Source: an uncultured Gammaproteobacteria bacterium
Lineage (GTDB): Bacteria; Pseudomonadota; Gammaproteobacteria; Pseudomonadales; Pseudohongiellaceae
DNA: 64,000 bases
Direction: 5' to 3'
NCBI GenBank assembly: GCA_913061515.1
Contig: CAJXSF010000004.1
Coordinates: 34,619-98,618 of the forward strand
The translations under genes were made by a program, and so were the position numbers. Position 1 is the stretch's first letter, and each line of letters begins with the position of its first letter. The notes under the pieces were generated by a model, which was given only the letters and a program-made list of their open reading frames with translations, did no database searches and had not been told where the DNA came from. Shown piece by piece: positions 1-10,469 of this stretch.

Positions 1-399
1 ATCATGCCAGATGGTTCCGGCTTGCCTGAAGGCGCGGGCAGCGCTGTGCAAGGCAGTGCTGTTTATGAACAGCAATGCGCCAGTTGTCATGGTGCGTCAG
101 GCAAAGGCATGCCTGGCGTTCCAGCACTTGTCGGAGAGAACAATTCAGCTGGCGAGCCGGTAGTGCGAGCTGTCGGTAATTATTGGCCTTCGGCGACGAC
201 TTTGTTCGATTATGTGCGCCGTGCAATGCCCCCGACAGCGCCAAAATCCCTGAGCACTGAGCAAGTCTATCAAGTGGTGGCCTACGTACTGTTTCTCAAT
301 GACATCATTGGCGAAGAACATGAGTTGACTCACAATAATCTGTCAACGGTGGATATGCCCAATCGGAACGGGTTTGTCGATCGTAGCCAAATGCAATAG
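1..399 (+). CDS. c-type cytochrome, C-terminal part (gene probably starts upstream of the window)
   Basis: CxxCH heme motif (CASCHG), distal Met/Pro motif (RRAMPP), class I cytochrome c pattern; reading frame open at the window edge. Confidence 0.75.
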   Translation: MMPDGSGLPEGAGSAVQGSAVYEQQCASCHGASGKGMPGVPALVGENNSAGEPVVRAVGNYWPSATTLFDYVRRAMPPTAPKSLSTEQVYQVVAYVLFLNDIIGEEHELTHNNLSTVDMPNRNGFVDRSQMQ

Positions 400-407
400 G
401 AAACGAT

Positions 408-1874
408 ATGCCCATTACAGAACCAAAGCTCAAAGATCCAACGCTCTTTCGTCAACGCTGCTGTATTGATGGGGTATGGGAGCGCGCGACCAACGATGCC
501 GTAATAGAGGTTGGCAATCCAGCCACTGGGGAATTGCTTGGAACTGTCCCGAACATGGGAGGTACGGGCGCCCGGCGCGCGATAGAGGCCGCCCAGAGAG
601 CCTTGCCAAAGTGGCGTAGCAAAACAGCAAAAGAGCGAAGCACGATTCTGAGGCGTTGGTTTGAGCTGATCATGGACAATCAAGAGGATTTAGCGCGGTT
701 GATGACTCTTGAGCAAGGTAAACCTTTAAGCGAAGCCCGTGGTGAAATTGCTTATGCCGCTTCCTTTATCGAGTGGTTTTCTGAAGAAGCGAAACGGGTG
801 TATGGCGACACCATCCCCGGCCACCAAGAAGATGCCCGAATTATTGTGATAAAACAGCCTGTTGGAGTCATAGCGGCCATTACTCCTTGGAACTTCCCTG
901 CAGCAATGTTGACGCGCAAAGCAGCGCCTGCGTTGGCAGCGGGTTGCACTATGGTGATCAAACCCGCCTCGCAGACCCCTTATTCTGCATTAGCCTTGGC
1001 GGAGCTTGCATTGCGTGCTGGCATCGAGCCAGGCGTATTGAATGTCGTCACAGGCAGCGCAAAGAAAATTGGCGACGAGCTGACGAGTAATGCCACTGTG
1101 CGTAAGTTGTCATTTACAGGATCTACTGAGATTGGTCGGCAATTAATGGCGCAATGCGCTCACGATGTTAAGCGGATGTCTTTGGAGTTGGGGGGCAATG
1201 CGCCCTTCATTGTGTTTGATGACGCAGATGTCGATGCTGCCGTTCAAGGGGCGATAGTCTCCAAGTTTCGCAACAACGGGCAAACTTGTGTCTGCGCTAA
1301 CCGATTCTATGTGCAATCAGGGGTTTACGACGAATTTGCCGAAAAACTTACCTTAGCAGTAAAGCGCTTAAAGGTCGGTAATGGGCTTGAGGCAGATGTG
1401 GATCTTGGTCCGCTAATTAACGCTGAAGCGATGGAGAAGGTGCAAGAGCATCTTCAAGATGCCCAAGATAAAGGGGGCCGTCTGACCCTTGGTGGCAAGC
1501 CTCACGAAAAGGGCGGAAACTATTTTGAACCCAGTATTCTCTTAGATGTGTCACAAGACGCTATTATTACAAAAGAAGAGACTTTTGGCCCTGTTGCAGC
1601 GTTGCTGCGATTCGATACAGTCAATGAGGCGATTGATATGGCCAATGACACCGAGTTCGGCCTGGCTTCTTACTTGTATTCCAAAGACTTAGCACAAGTG
1701 TTTCGAGTCGCAGAAGCTTTGGAATACGGAATGGTTGGAATCAATACCGGTCTTATTTCGACAGAAGTGGCACCTTTTGGGGGCATCAAGGCCTCGGGCT
1801 TGGGTCGAGAGGGGTCGAAATACGGTATCGAAGAATATTTGGAGCTTAAATACCTTTGTATCTCAGGGGTTTAG
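408..1874 (+). CDS. gabD: NAD(P)-dependent succinate-semialdehyde dehydrogenase family protein
   Basis: Aldehyde dehydrogenase motifs ELGGNAPFIVFDDAD, NNGQTCVCANRFYV, GREGSKYGIEEYLELKYLC; 488 aa, GabD-like. Confidence 0.9.
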   Translation: MPITEPKLKDPTLFRQRCCIDGVWERATNDAVIEVGNPATGELLGTVPNMGGTGARRAIEAAQRALPKWRSKTAKERSTILRRWFELIMDNQEDLARLMTLEQGKPLSEARGEIAYAASFIEWFSEEAKRVYGDTIPGHQEDARIIVIKQPVGVIAAITPWNFPAAMLTRKAAPALAAGCTMVIKPASQTPYSALALAELALRAGIEPGVLNVVTGSAKKIGDELTSNATVRKLSFTGSTEIGRQLMAQCAHDVKRMSLELGGNAPFIVFDDADVDAAVQGAIVSKFRNNGQTCVCANRFYVQSGVYDEFAEKLTLAVKRLKVGNGLEADVDLGPLINAEAMEKVQEHLQDAQDKGGRLTLGGKPHEKGGNYFEPSILLDVSQDAIITKEETFGPVAALLRFDTVNEAIDMANDTEFGLASYLYSKDLAQVFRVAEALEYGMVGINTGLISTEVAPFGGIKASGLGREGSKYGIEEYLELKYLCISGV

Positions 1875-2279
1875 CTTAAGTATTGCAAATTGCAACACGC
1901 TTTCCTAACAAGAGGGCACTCGTCCCCCTTAAATCTTATAGCAATATAGTCACTATAAATTACAGTTATTTAGCCTCAACAAACCTCAATATATTGAATT
2001 AATACTTTACATGAATTCCCGCAGTGTTATATTGATCGCCCGATATATCTTGCCCATGGGTGGGACATATCGAGGGAGAGAGTAAAAATCGATTTGAAGA
2101 ATAATAGGCACGTCTCACATCTTACGGTCGTGTGGCGTTGTATAGGGATAACACTCTAGTAGCTATAACGTATAGGCACCTGTTCTTCATCAGATCTAAC
2201 GACCACCCGACACCGCCAAGGGATTGATCAAGCGGGATCGAGGTCGGGTAGGCCACAATAAAATTTTAGAGGTCGAAAT

Positions 2280-5177
2280 ATGAAGTTTAGCAGTTCAATT
2301 CCACAGAAAAAGCTGTTGTGTGCAGCCATTTCCATTTCCTTGCTGCAAATCAGCGGCTCTGCGCTAGCGCAGGCTCCTGAAGTAGAAGAAGTTGTTGTTA
2401 CAGGTTCTTTTATTCGTCGTACAGAAGGTTTCCGTGCTGCATCGCCAATCACGCAGCTATCTGCTGATGATCTAGCAGCGGAAGGTACACCTAATATGGG
2501 TGACGTTGTCGCTAATCTTAGCTTCAACCAAGGTTCTACGGTAACACAGAACTCTCTCACTGGTGCTTCTAGTACAGCTACTGGTATTAACCTCCGCGGT
2601 CTTGGCGAAGGCGCAACGTTGACATTGGTTGACGGCATGCGTGTTATCGGCACGAACGTGAACACTTATTTGCCACAGATTGCGATTCAGCGTCTTGACA
2701 TCGTAACTGACGGCGCAGCGGCTCTATACGGCTCACAAGCGGTAGCAGGCGTTGTAAACTTCGTACCTCGTACTGCATACGATGGCGTTAAAGTTGAACT
2801 TTATCAACAAGGCGATAGCCGTGGTGACTACCACGATACAACTATCAGCTTCTTGGCTGGTACTGAGTGGAACGGCATCAACGTTGTTGCCGCCGCTGAC
2901 TTCCGTACTAACAACCGTCTAGAAATGCGTGACCGTCCTGACCAGATGAATGCTGGTTTGACGTCATCTTCTACGCCAAACCCAGGCCGTTACCTAGTGC
3001 CTACTCGTGATGAGAATGGCGTATTGACTGGCAACACTCAGACAATCTCTGATCCAAGCTGTGGCGGTACTCGTCAAGACCCAACACAAGTTGGCAACAA
3101 CCCAAATGGCTTCACTTTTGCTGGTCAGTGCTGGTATGACTTCGGTGAATTCTGGGACTACCGTGTTGCACAAGACACAGGTACTGCGTTCCTAAGCTTG
3201 TCTTATGACGTTAGCCCTGATTTCAGCATCAGCTCACAGACTAACTACTTCTCGCGTCGTAACTACAACCGTGGATCACCTTCTAACCCAGGTGGCCGCG
3301 TATCAGACCTTCCGACTATCCGTGGTGAGTTGCCAGGCAACCCATTCCCAGCGGTAGATGCGAATGGCAACCAGCTGTACGCGCAAGACGCGAATGGCGA
3401 CGGCGTACCAGACCGTAATGGTTCTGGCGTTGTAATCCTTGACCCAGCCGGTATTGCGTTCAACGAAGACGTAAACTTCGGTGCATGGCGTCCATGGGGT
3501 AAGCACGGTACATTACCTACACAGCTAGCGAGCGACGGCTCTACTGTTGGTGACGCGTATATCCGCGGCATCCGTCAAGCATTCAAAGCAGACTTCGCTG
3601 TACCATTCCTAGAAGATTGGCGCGGTAATGCGACTTACACGTTCTCTTACCAGCAAGATAAGAGCCTAGCGAACAACTTTAGCTTCAACGCTCTAGCGCA
3701 AGGTTTGAACTGTGACGTGGTCAATGACCGTGAAGCATGCTTCAACCCATTCGTTTCTACTGATCCTTCAACATTGAACACACAAGCTGTAGCGGACTCT
3801 ACGTACCTACAGAACCGCATCAATGACGAAGACAAGTTGCAGACTATCGACGTTGTATTGAACGGCGAAATCATGCCTAGCTTCGAATTGCCAGGCGGCA
3901 CAATTGGTGCGGCTGTTGGTTATCAGCGTCGTATGGACCGTCTGAGCAACTCTCCTTCGTACCAGACGCAAAACGGTGACGTTTTCATTGGTACGCAAGA
4001 GCGTCCATTCAGCGACGGTCGTTCAGTTGACGCATACTTCGCAGAGCTATCATTGCCACTACTAGACAACCTAGAATTGCAAGTGGCTGTTCGTGATGAG
4101 TCTTACTCCACTGGCCAAAGCTCTACAGATCCTAAGTTCGGTTTGGTATACGTGCCTTTCGATCGTTTGACTCTACGTGCTAGCTCTGGTTCTTCTTTCA
4201 TCGCGCCTTCATTGACGCAGTTGAACGAGCCTGAGTCTTGTGGTTTGAGCAACATCGCTGACCCATTCACAACATTCGCCGCTTTCACAGCGAACTGTTC
4301 ACGTGGTAACCCAAATCTAGTACCAGAATCAGCAGACACTTTGAGTGTTGGTTTTGAGCTAGACTTGATCGAAGGCATGACGCTTTCTATCGACTACAGC
4401 GAAACTGACTTCACTGATCGTATCGTAACGTCTACGACTAACGACGTGTTGGCGACTGACTTCTACAACTTCCAGCAAGCCACTGGCTTCACTGGCTCTG
4501 GTTCAGGTACTGAAAAGCCTACACTTGAGCAAGTTGCTGCATGGGTTGCAGATCCACGTTCTGACAAGCGCATCCAGCGCAATGCAAACAACCTTGCACA
4601 GATCGATCGCATCATCTCTGGTGATTCGAACGCGTCTAGCATGTACGTTGAAGCATTCGACATCCAGTGGGATTACCGTTTCGAAATCGGTGACCTAGGC
4701 ATGTTCAATGTTGGCCTAAGTGGTACTTTTGTTGAGTCTTACCAGTATCAATTGTCTGCTGATCGCGCTGTAGTTGAAGCGGTAGGCCTGCAGAACGACA
4801 ACACTGGTGCGGTACCTCCAATGCCAGAGTGGAAAGCGAACATGAATCTGAGCTGGATCCGTGGTCAGCACAGTGCCAACATGACTGTTCGTTATATCGA
4901 CGACATGGTATTTGATGCCAACCCATTCTCTTTCCAGCGGTTCTTGCCTTTCAGCAACTATCGCACAGTCAATGAGTTGCGCGCTTCTACTATCGTAGAC
5001 GCAGCGTACAACTTCACTGGCTATGAAGCGCTGGGTGGTGAGTTTGCATTGACGGTAGGTGCGCGCAATCTGTTCGACAGAATGCCTCAGAAGGTACCAA
5101 TGTTGGGCGGTATGGAATCAGTACTTTATGATCCAACTGGCCGTATGGTCTACGCACGTGTTTCTTACGAACTGTAA
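2280..5177 (+). CDS. TonB-dependent receptor
   Basis: Signal peptide, EEVVVTGS motif, plug domain (LRGLGEGATLTLVDGMRV...DIVTDGAAALYGSQAVAGVVNFV), beta-barrel ending in aromatic-rich YARVSYEL. Confidence 0.95.
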   Translation: MKFSSSIPQKKLLCAAISISLLQISGSALAQAPEVEEVVVTGSFIRRTEGFRAASPITQLSADDLAAEGTPNMGDVVANLSFNQGSTVTQNSLTGASSTATGINLRGLGEGATLTLVDGMRVIGTNVNTYLPQIAIQRLDIVTDGAAALYGSQAVAGVVNFVPRTAYDGVKVELYQQGDSRGDYHDTTISFLAGTEWNGINVVAAADFRTNNRLEMRDRPDQMNAGLTSSSTPNPGRYLVPTRDENGVLTGNTQTISDPSCGGTRQDPTQVGNNPNGFTFAGQCWYDFGEFWDYRVAQDTGTAFLSLSYDVSPDFSISSQTNYFSRRNYNRGSPSNPGGRVSDLPTIRGELPGNPFPAVDANGNQLYAQDANGDGVPDRNGSGVVILDPAGIAFNEDVNFGAWRPWGKHGTLPTQLASDGSTVGDAYIRGIRQAFKADFAVPFLEDWRGNATYTFSYQQDKSLANNFSFNALAQGLNCDVVNDREACFNPFVSTDPSTLNTQAVADSTYLQNRINDEDKLQTIDVVLNGEIMPSFELPGGTIGAAVGYQRRMDRLSNSPSYQTQNGDVFIGTQERPFSDGRSVDAYFAELSLPLLDNLELQVAVRDESYSTGQSSTDPKFGLVYVPFDRLTLRASSGSSFIAPSLTQLNEPESCGLSNIADPFTTFAAFTANCSRGNPNLVPESADTLSVGFELDLIEGMTLSIDYSETDFTDRIVTSTTNDVLATDFYNFQQATGFTGSGSGTEKPTLEQVAAWVADPRSDKRIQRNANNLAQIDRIISGDSNASSMYVEAFDIQWDYRFEIGDLGMFNVGLSGTFVESYQYQLSADRAVVEAVGLQNDNTGAVPPMPEWKANMNLSWIRGQHSANMTVRYIDDMVFDANPFSFQRFLPFSNYRTVNELRASTIVDAAYNFTGYEALGGEFALTVGARNLFDRMPQKVPMLGGMESVLYDPTGRMVYARVSYEL

Positions 5178-5189
5178 GGACTGCGCGCC

Positions 5190-5210
5190 GTTGTCAGCCT
5201 AGCTGACAAC
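5190..5210 (+). repeat. short perfect hairpin immediately downstream of the TonB receptor stop
   Basis: gttgtcagc-cta-gctgacaac, 9-bp stem. Confidence 0.6.
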
Positions 5211-5220
5211 ATCGCTAGAT

Positions 5221-5256
5221 AAAAAGGCGAGCTCTTTAAGGGCTCGCCTTTTTTTA
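5221..5256 (+). terminator. Rho-independent terminator of the TonB receptor gene
   Basis: aaaaaggcgagc...gctcgccttttttt GC-rich stem followed by a T run. Confidence 0.9.
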
Positions 5257-5304
5257 TGCCTGAGAATTACCTAGCAATGCTAACGTGGGCAAAGCATAGG
5301 CAAT

Positions 5305-5340
5305 AAAAAAGGGTGACCGCATGAAGCGAACACCCTTTCT
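5305..5340 (-). terminator. Rho-independent terminator for the reverse-strand TonB receptor gene
   Basis: Reverse strand reads aaagggtg...caccctttttta; stem followed by a T run. Confidence 0.75.
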
Positions 5341-5371
5341 AAAGAACCAGGTTTACACTGGTGTGTGGGGC

Positions 5372-8262
5372 TTATGGCATGATTTCATAAGTCACACGTG
5401 CATAGACCATGCGGCCTGTTGGGTCATATAACACCGATTCCATCCCGCCTAGCATAGGGACTTTTTGCGGCATTCTGTCGAACAGATTGCGCGCACCTAC
5501 GGTAAAGTCGAACTCTCCACCTAATGCCTCAAACTGTCTGAAGTTGTATGACGCATCTACGATCGTAGATGCGTGCAGTTCAGAAGTTGCACGGTAGTTG
5601 CTGAAAGGCAACAGACGCTGGAAGGAGAATGGGTTGGCATCGAATACCATGTCGTCGATATAACGAGCTGTTATATTGGCGCTATGCTGTCCGCGTACCC
5701 AACCAATGTTCAAGTTTCCTTTCCACTCAGGCATTGGAGGAACCGCACCAGTATTGTAGTTCTGCAATCCTACGCCTTCTACTACTGGGCGGTCTGGAGA
5801 CAATTGGTACTGGTAAGAGTCAACATATGTGCCGCTTAAGCTCGTGCTAAAGCTGCCTAAGTCACCGATCGAGAAGCGATAGCTCAATTTGACGTCGAAA
5901 GCTTCCACAAGCATGCTAGAAGCGTTTGAGCTACCAGAGAAGATGCGGTCGATTTGCGCCATATTGTTCGGGTCACGCTGAATGCGTTTGTCCGAGCGAG
6001 GATCAGCGTTCCAAGCCGCCACTTGCTCAAGCGTAGGCTTTCCAGAGCCGCTGAAACCAGTAGCTTGCTGGAAGTTGAAGAAGTCTGCGCTCAAAACATC
6101 GTTAGTTGTGGAGCTTACGATACGGTCAGTGAAGTCAGTTTCACTATAATCTAGAGAAAGTGACATGCCTTCGATCAAGTCTAGCTCGAAGCCGATACTC
6201 ATTGTGTCGGCGGACTCTGGCACTAGATTTGGGTTGCCGCGTGAACAGTTCGCCGTGAAAGCGGCAAATGTTGTGAACGGGTCAGCTACATTCGTTAAGC
6301 CACATGACTCAGGCGCATTTAGCTGGTTAAGTGATGGAGCGATGAACGATGAGCCAGCACTTGCACGCAGAGTCAAACGATCGAAAGGAACGTATACCAA
6401 ACCGTACTTAGGATCTGTAGAGCTCTGGCCAGTTGAGTAAGACTCATCACGAACAGCTAATTGCAACTCTAAGTTGTCCAACAAGGGGAGAGAGACCTCT
6501 GCAAAATAGGCATCAACCGAGCGCCCATCGCTTGTTGGAAACTCTTGCGAGCCAATGAACACGTCACCGTTTTGCGTGTGGTAGGAAGGTGAGTCGCTGA
6601 AACGATTCATACGACGCTGATAACCAACAGCCGCACCGATCGTGCCACCAGGCAGCTCGAAGCTAGGCAAGATTTCGCCATTGAATACAATGTCGATCGT
6701 CTGTTGCTTGTCTTCGTTGTTCACTCGGTTTTGCAGATAGGTAGAATCGGCCACAGCTTGAGTGTTCAACGTTGATGAGTCGGTAGAGACAAATGGATTG
6801 AAGCACGCTTCGCGATCGTTGACTACGTCACAGTTCAAGCCCTGAGTCAGCATATTCAGGCTGAAGTTGTTCGCTAGACTCTTATCTTGCGTATAAGCGA
6901 AGGTGTAAGTGGCATTACCGCGCCAGTTTTCAAGGAAAGGCAAGGCGAAGTCAGCTTTAAATGCCTGACGCACACCACGAATATAGGCATCGCCATGCGT
7001 CGCACCATCGCTGCCTAGCTGCGAAGGTAATGTGCCGTGCTTGCCCCATGGGCGCCAGGCAGCGAAGTTCACGTCTTCGTTGAAGGCGATACCGGCTGGG
7101 TCAAGGATTACCATGCCAGAGCCATTACGATCTGGTACACCGTCGCCATTGGCATCTTGTGCGTACAGCTGGTTGCCATTGGCATCTACCGCTGGGAATG
7201 GGTTGCCAGGCAACTCACCACGGATAGTTGGAAGCTCTGACACTCGGCCACCTGGGTTAGATGGTGAGCCACGGTTTTCGTTACGACGTGAGTAATAACT
7301 CGTCTGCGATGTGATGCTGAGATCAGGTGATACGTCGTAGGACATATTCAAGAACGCAGTACCAGTGTCTTGAGCAACACGGTAGTCCCAGAATTCACCA
7401 AAGTCGTACCAACATTGACCAAGGAATGTGAAGCCATTTGGGTTATTGCCTTCTTGGGTTGGGTCTTGGCGCACGCCGCCACAGTTTGGGTCGGACACGG
7501 TTCTTGTGCTGCCCGTCAACATCCCGTTCTCGTCACGCGTAGGGACGAGGTAACGGCCTGGGTTTGGTGTTGAGGATGAAGTCAAACCTGCGTTCATTTG
7601 ATCGGGGCGATCGATCATGCGCAAACGGCCATTTGTGCGCCATTCTGCGGCCGCCACAATGTTGATGCCTTTCCATTCCGTGCCGCCTAGTACGCTAAGA
7701 GTGGTGTCGCGATAATCGCCTCGGCTGTCACCTTGTTGATATAACTCAACTTTAACGCCATCGTAGGAGGTGCGAGGTACAAAGTTCACCACACCGGCCA
7801 CCGCTTGCGAGCCATAAAGAGCCGCAGCACCGTCAGTCACGATATCAAGGCGCTGAATCGCAATTTGGGGCAGGAATGTGTTGACGTTTGTACCAAGGAC
7901 GCGCATACCGTCCACTAGATTCAGAGTCGCGCCGCTACCTAGACCGCGTAGGTTGATAGACGTGGCGGTACTTGAGCACCTGTTAAGGAGTTTTGGGTAA
8001 CAGTGGAGCCTTGGTTAAAGCTCAAATTAGCGACGACATCACCAAGGTTAGGTGTGCCTTCTGCAGCTAAGTCATCAGCAGTGAGCTGAGTAATGGGGGA
8101 TGCTGCGCGAAATCCTTCAGTTCGACGAATAAAAGAGCCCGTAACGACAACTTCTTCTACTTCTGCCTCTTGAGCCAGAGCAGCACCGCTAATCTGTAGT
8201 AAGGACACAGAAATCGCTGCGCAGAGTAGTTTCTTCGTAGGGAATTGTTTGTTTAGCTTCAT
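5372..8262 (-). pseudogene. TonB-dependent receptor, paralog of 2280..5177, interrupted by a frameshift near 7975
   Basis: ORFs 7939..8262 (signal peptide and plug start) and 5372..7915 (rest) together align along the length of the intact neighbour; the frame is lost at ggtgctcaagtacc where the intact copy has ggtgcttctagtaca. Confidence 0.85.
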
Positions 8263-8533
8263 ATTTTGACCTCTATTAATTGTATTTGTGGTCGCCTAAC
8301 AACTGCCTATTCATATTCTTTCGAATGGTGCTAGGACTATAATTTTTATTAGTTTAGTTGTGGGTATGTAGCGTTTTATCTCCTCATTGACTTCAAAAAC
8401 AATATTGCAATATAACAACGAGTCACAATTTGTAAAGAAAAAGTTACCAAAAAGACAGGGAAATGAGATGAGTTGTGACAATTTCTTGTAGGTAATTACA
8501 AGTTTGGTGGGTTTTGTTACAAGCAGCCAGTGG

Positions 8534-9145
8534 CTAGGCGGCTGGCAGGCGAGGTGTTCTAAGCAGGTTTATGCCAGTAATGCTGATCAGTAAAAGCAAT
8601 ACGAGCCCGGTGATCCCAAGTAGTTTGTCGAGTGTTTTGATGCCGGTCCATTGCAGGTAGTGCACGCGGTATAGTCGATCAATCCAGCGAGTGTCGTTTC
8701 CATACTGCTGCAAAGACAGCGTGTCCCAGTGTAATCGAATTTCGATGCCACTACTGGTGGTGATTAACTCACCGTCTACCGCTGTGAGAGAGCCGTAGCG
8801 ATCTTTATTCTCTTCGATGGCATCAAGAACTAGCTGAGTCTTTTGTGCATCAGTTGGGTCAGGGAAGGGCTCAGATGTGAGTGCGTTCAAGTGAATATTG
8901 CCATTGTGTGTATTGGCAATAAGGTGGGTGCCAAGGACTGTGCGCAACACGCGCAGTTCCTGCCACTGGGGATCGGCTGGAATCTCGATGGCAGTGTCCA
9001 AAGGGTAGGTTTTTACCCTTAATGCTTCGTAAGCTGCCCCATAGCCCGGTTGAATAAGAAACACCATGCCCGTAAGCGACCAAGCCGCTAACGGGCATAG
9101 TAGGGCGATGCCTACAACGCGGTGTAGGCGATACTTATTAATCAT
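8534..9145 (-). CDS. PepSY domain-containing membrane protein
   Basis: Short protein with N- and C-terminal TM helices (RLHRVVGIALLCPLAAWSLTGMVFLI), PepSY-TM style; start codon overlaps the nhaA stop. Confidence 0.7.
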   Translation of the reverse strand: MINKYRLHRVVGIALLCPLAAWSLTGMVFLIQPGYGAAYEALRVKTYPLDTAIEIPADPQWQELRVLRTVLGTHLIANTHNGNIHLNALTSEPFPDPTDAQKTQLVLDAIEENKDRYGSLTAVDGELITTSSGIEIRLHWDTLSLQQYGNDTRWIDRLYRVHYLQWTGIKTLDKLLGITGLVLLLLISITGINLLRTPRLPAA

Positions 9146-10341
9146 TAATGCTGTTCCGCGCTCGTTCTATTGAGACTGTAGCGTAATAGGAGGTAGCCAA
9201 AGATACCGGAGAGCAGCGAGCCTAATAGGATGCCCAGTCTTTCATCAAACAATAGATTCACCCCGGTCGATTCAAATGCTAAGGACCCTATAAACAGGCT
9301 CATAGTGAAGCCTATGCCGCAGAGAACGCCAGTGGCGTACAGCGACGTCCAATTCATCCCTTCAGGCATGTCTGTCCACTTACATTTAATTGCAATCCAA
9401 CACATGCCGAAGACGCCCAACTGTTTGCCTAAAAACAAGCCAAGTGTAATGCCCAGCGGCACGCCGTGCAGGAGTTGTTCTAAGCCAACGCCTTTCAGGC
9501 TGATGCCTGCGTTGGCAAAGGCAAACACAGGCAACACGACAAAAGCCACTAGGGTGTGCAAGTCATGCTCCCATTCGTGTAATGGCCTTGCCTCTGGGTC
9601 GCTACTGCAGCGCATAGGAACGAACAATGCCAGGATAACGCCAGTGAGAGTCGCGTGAACCCCAGACTTGAGCATGGCAACCCACATAATGATGCCTACC
9701 ATTCTGTAAACGCTGCGAGATGTCACTCCCTTGCGGTTCAAAATGAATAACACTGGTATGCAAAGCCCGGCTATTAACAATGACAGCAGCGATATCTGCG
9801 CGGTATAAAATGCCGCAATAATCACTATCGCGCCGATGTCATCAAAGATTGCCAGCGAAGTCAGGAATATCTTTACGGTGACGGGCACGCGAGACCCCAA
9901 CAGCGAAAGTATACCTAGGGCAAATGCGATATCGGTGGCAGCAGGAATTGCCCACCCTGCAGTTGCATTGGCATCACCATAATTGATTGCGAGGTAAATA
10001 GCCGCTGGGAAAAACATCCCACCTATAGCGCCGAAGCCAGGAAGAATGATTTTTCGTCTATCAGAGAGCTCACCTTCAATTAATTCACGCTTGAGCTCCA
10101 AACCCACTAGGAAGAAGAATAAGGCCATTAGACCATCATTGACCCACAATAATAACGGCTTCGCGACGTCAAGCTGCCCAATTCGTACTTGCACAGGTGT
10201 GTCGATCAGAAGATCGTACCAAACCGACAGCGGAGAGTTGGCTAATACTAAAGCGAGTAATGCGGCGATCATGAGTAAGATGCCGCTTGCGGACTCCATA
10301 CGGAAGAAATTCTGTATGGCGGTTTGTGCGTCGTTGATCAT
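9145..10341 (-). CDS. nhaA: Na+/H+ antiporter NhaA
   Basis: NhaA hallmarks: FRMESASGILLMIAALLALVLANSP, GLMALFFFLVGLELKRE, AIPAATDIAFALGIL, FLTSLAIFDDIGAI. Confidence 0.97.
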   Translation of the reverse strand: MINDAQTAIQNFFRMESASGILLMIAALLALVLANSPLSVWYDLLIDTPVQVRIGQLDVAKPLLLWVNDGLMALFFFLVGLELKRELIEGELSDRRKIILPGFGAIGGMFFPAAIYLAINYGDANATAGWAIPAATDIAFALGILSLLGSRVPVTVKIFLTSLAIFDDIGAIVIIAAFYTAQISLLSLLIAGLCIPVLFILNRKGVTSRSVYRMVGIIMWVAMLKSGVHATLTGVILALFVPMRCSSDPEARPLHEWEHDLHTLVAFVVLPVFAFANAGISLKGVGLEQLLHGVPLGITLGLFLGKQLGVFGMCWIAIKCKWTDMPEGMNWTSLYATGVLCGIGFTMSLFIGSLAFESTGVNLLFDERLGILLGSLLSGIFGYLLLRYSLNRTSAEQH

Positions 10342-10469
10342 ACGTCCCTTGGGAATAATGAGAGATTGCTTAGCTTACCGTAAATTGCTTGTGGAGGCGT
10401 CAATTATTGGTCAGCAGCCAGCAAACTCTTTATGATGAAAGCTCTGGAAAAATACGGGGAAAAGGTGCA

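Noticed and set aside
2228-2665. Reverse-strand 145-aa ORF overlapping the start of the TonB receptor gene, and similar ORFs inside 3263..4926
   Set aside because: Shadow ORFs antisense to a clearly coding gene; no recognisable motifs or RBS support.
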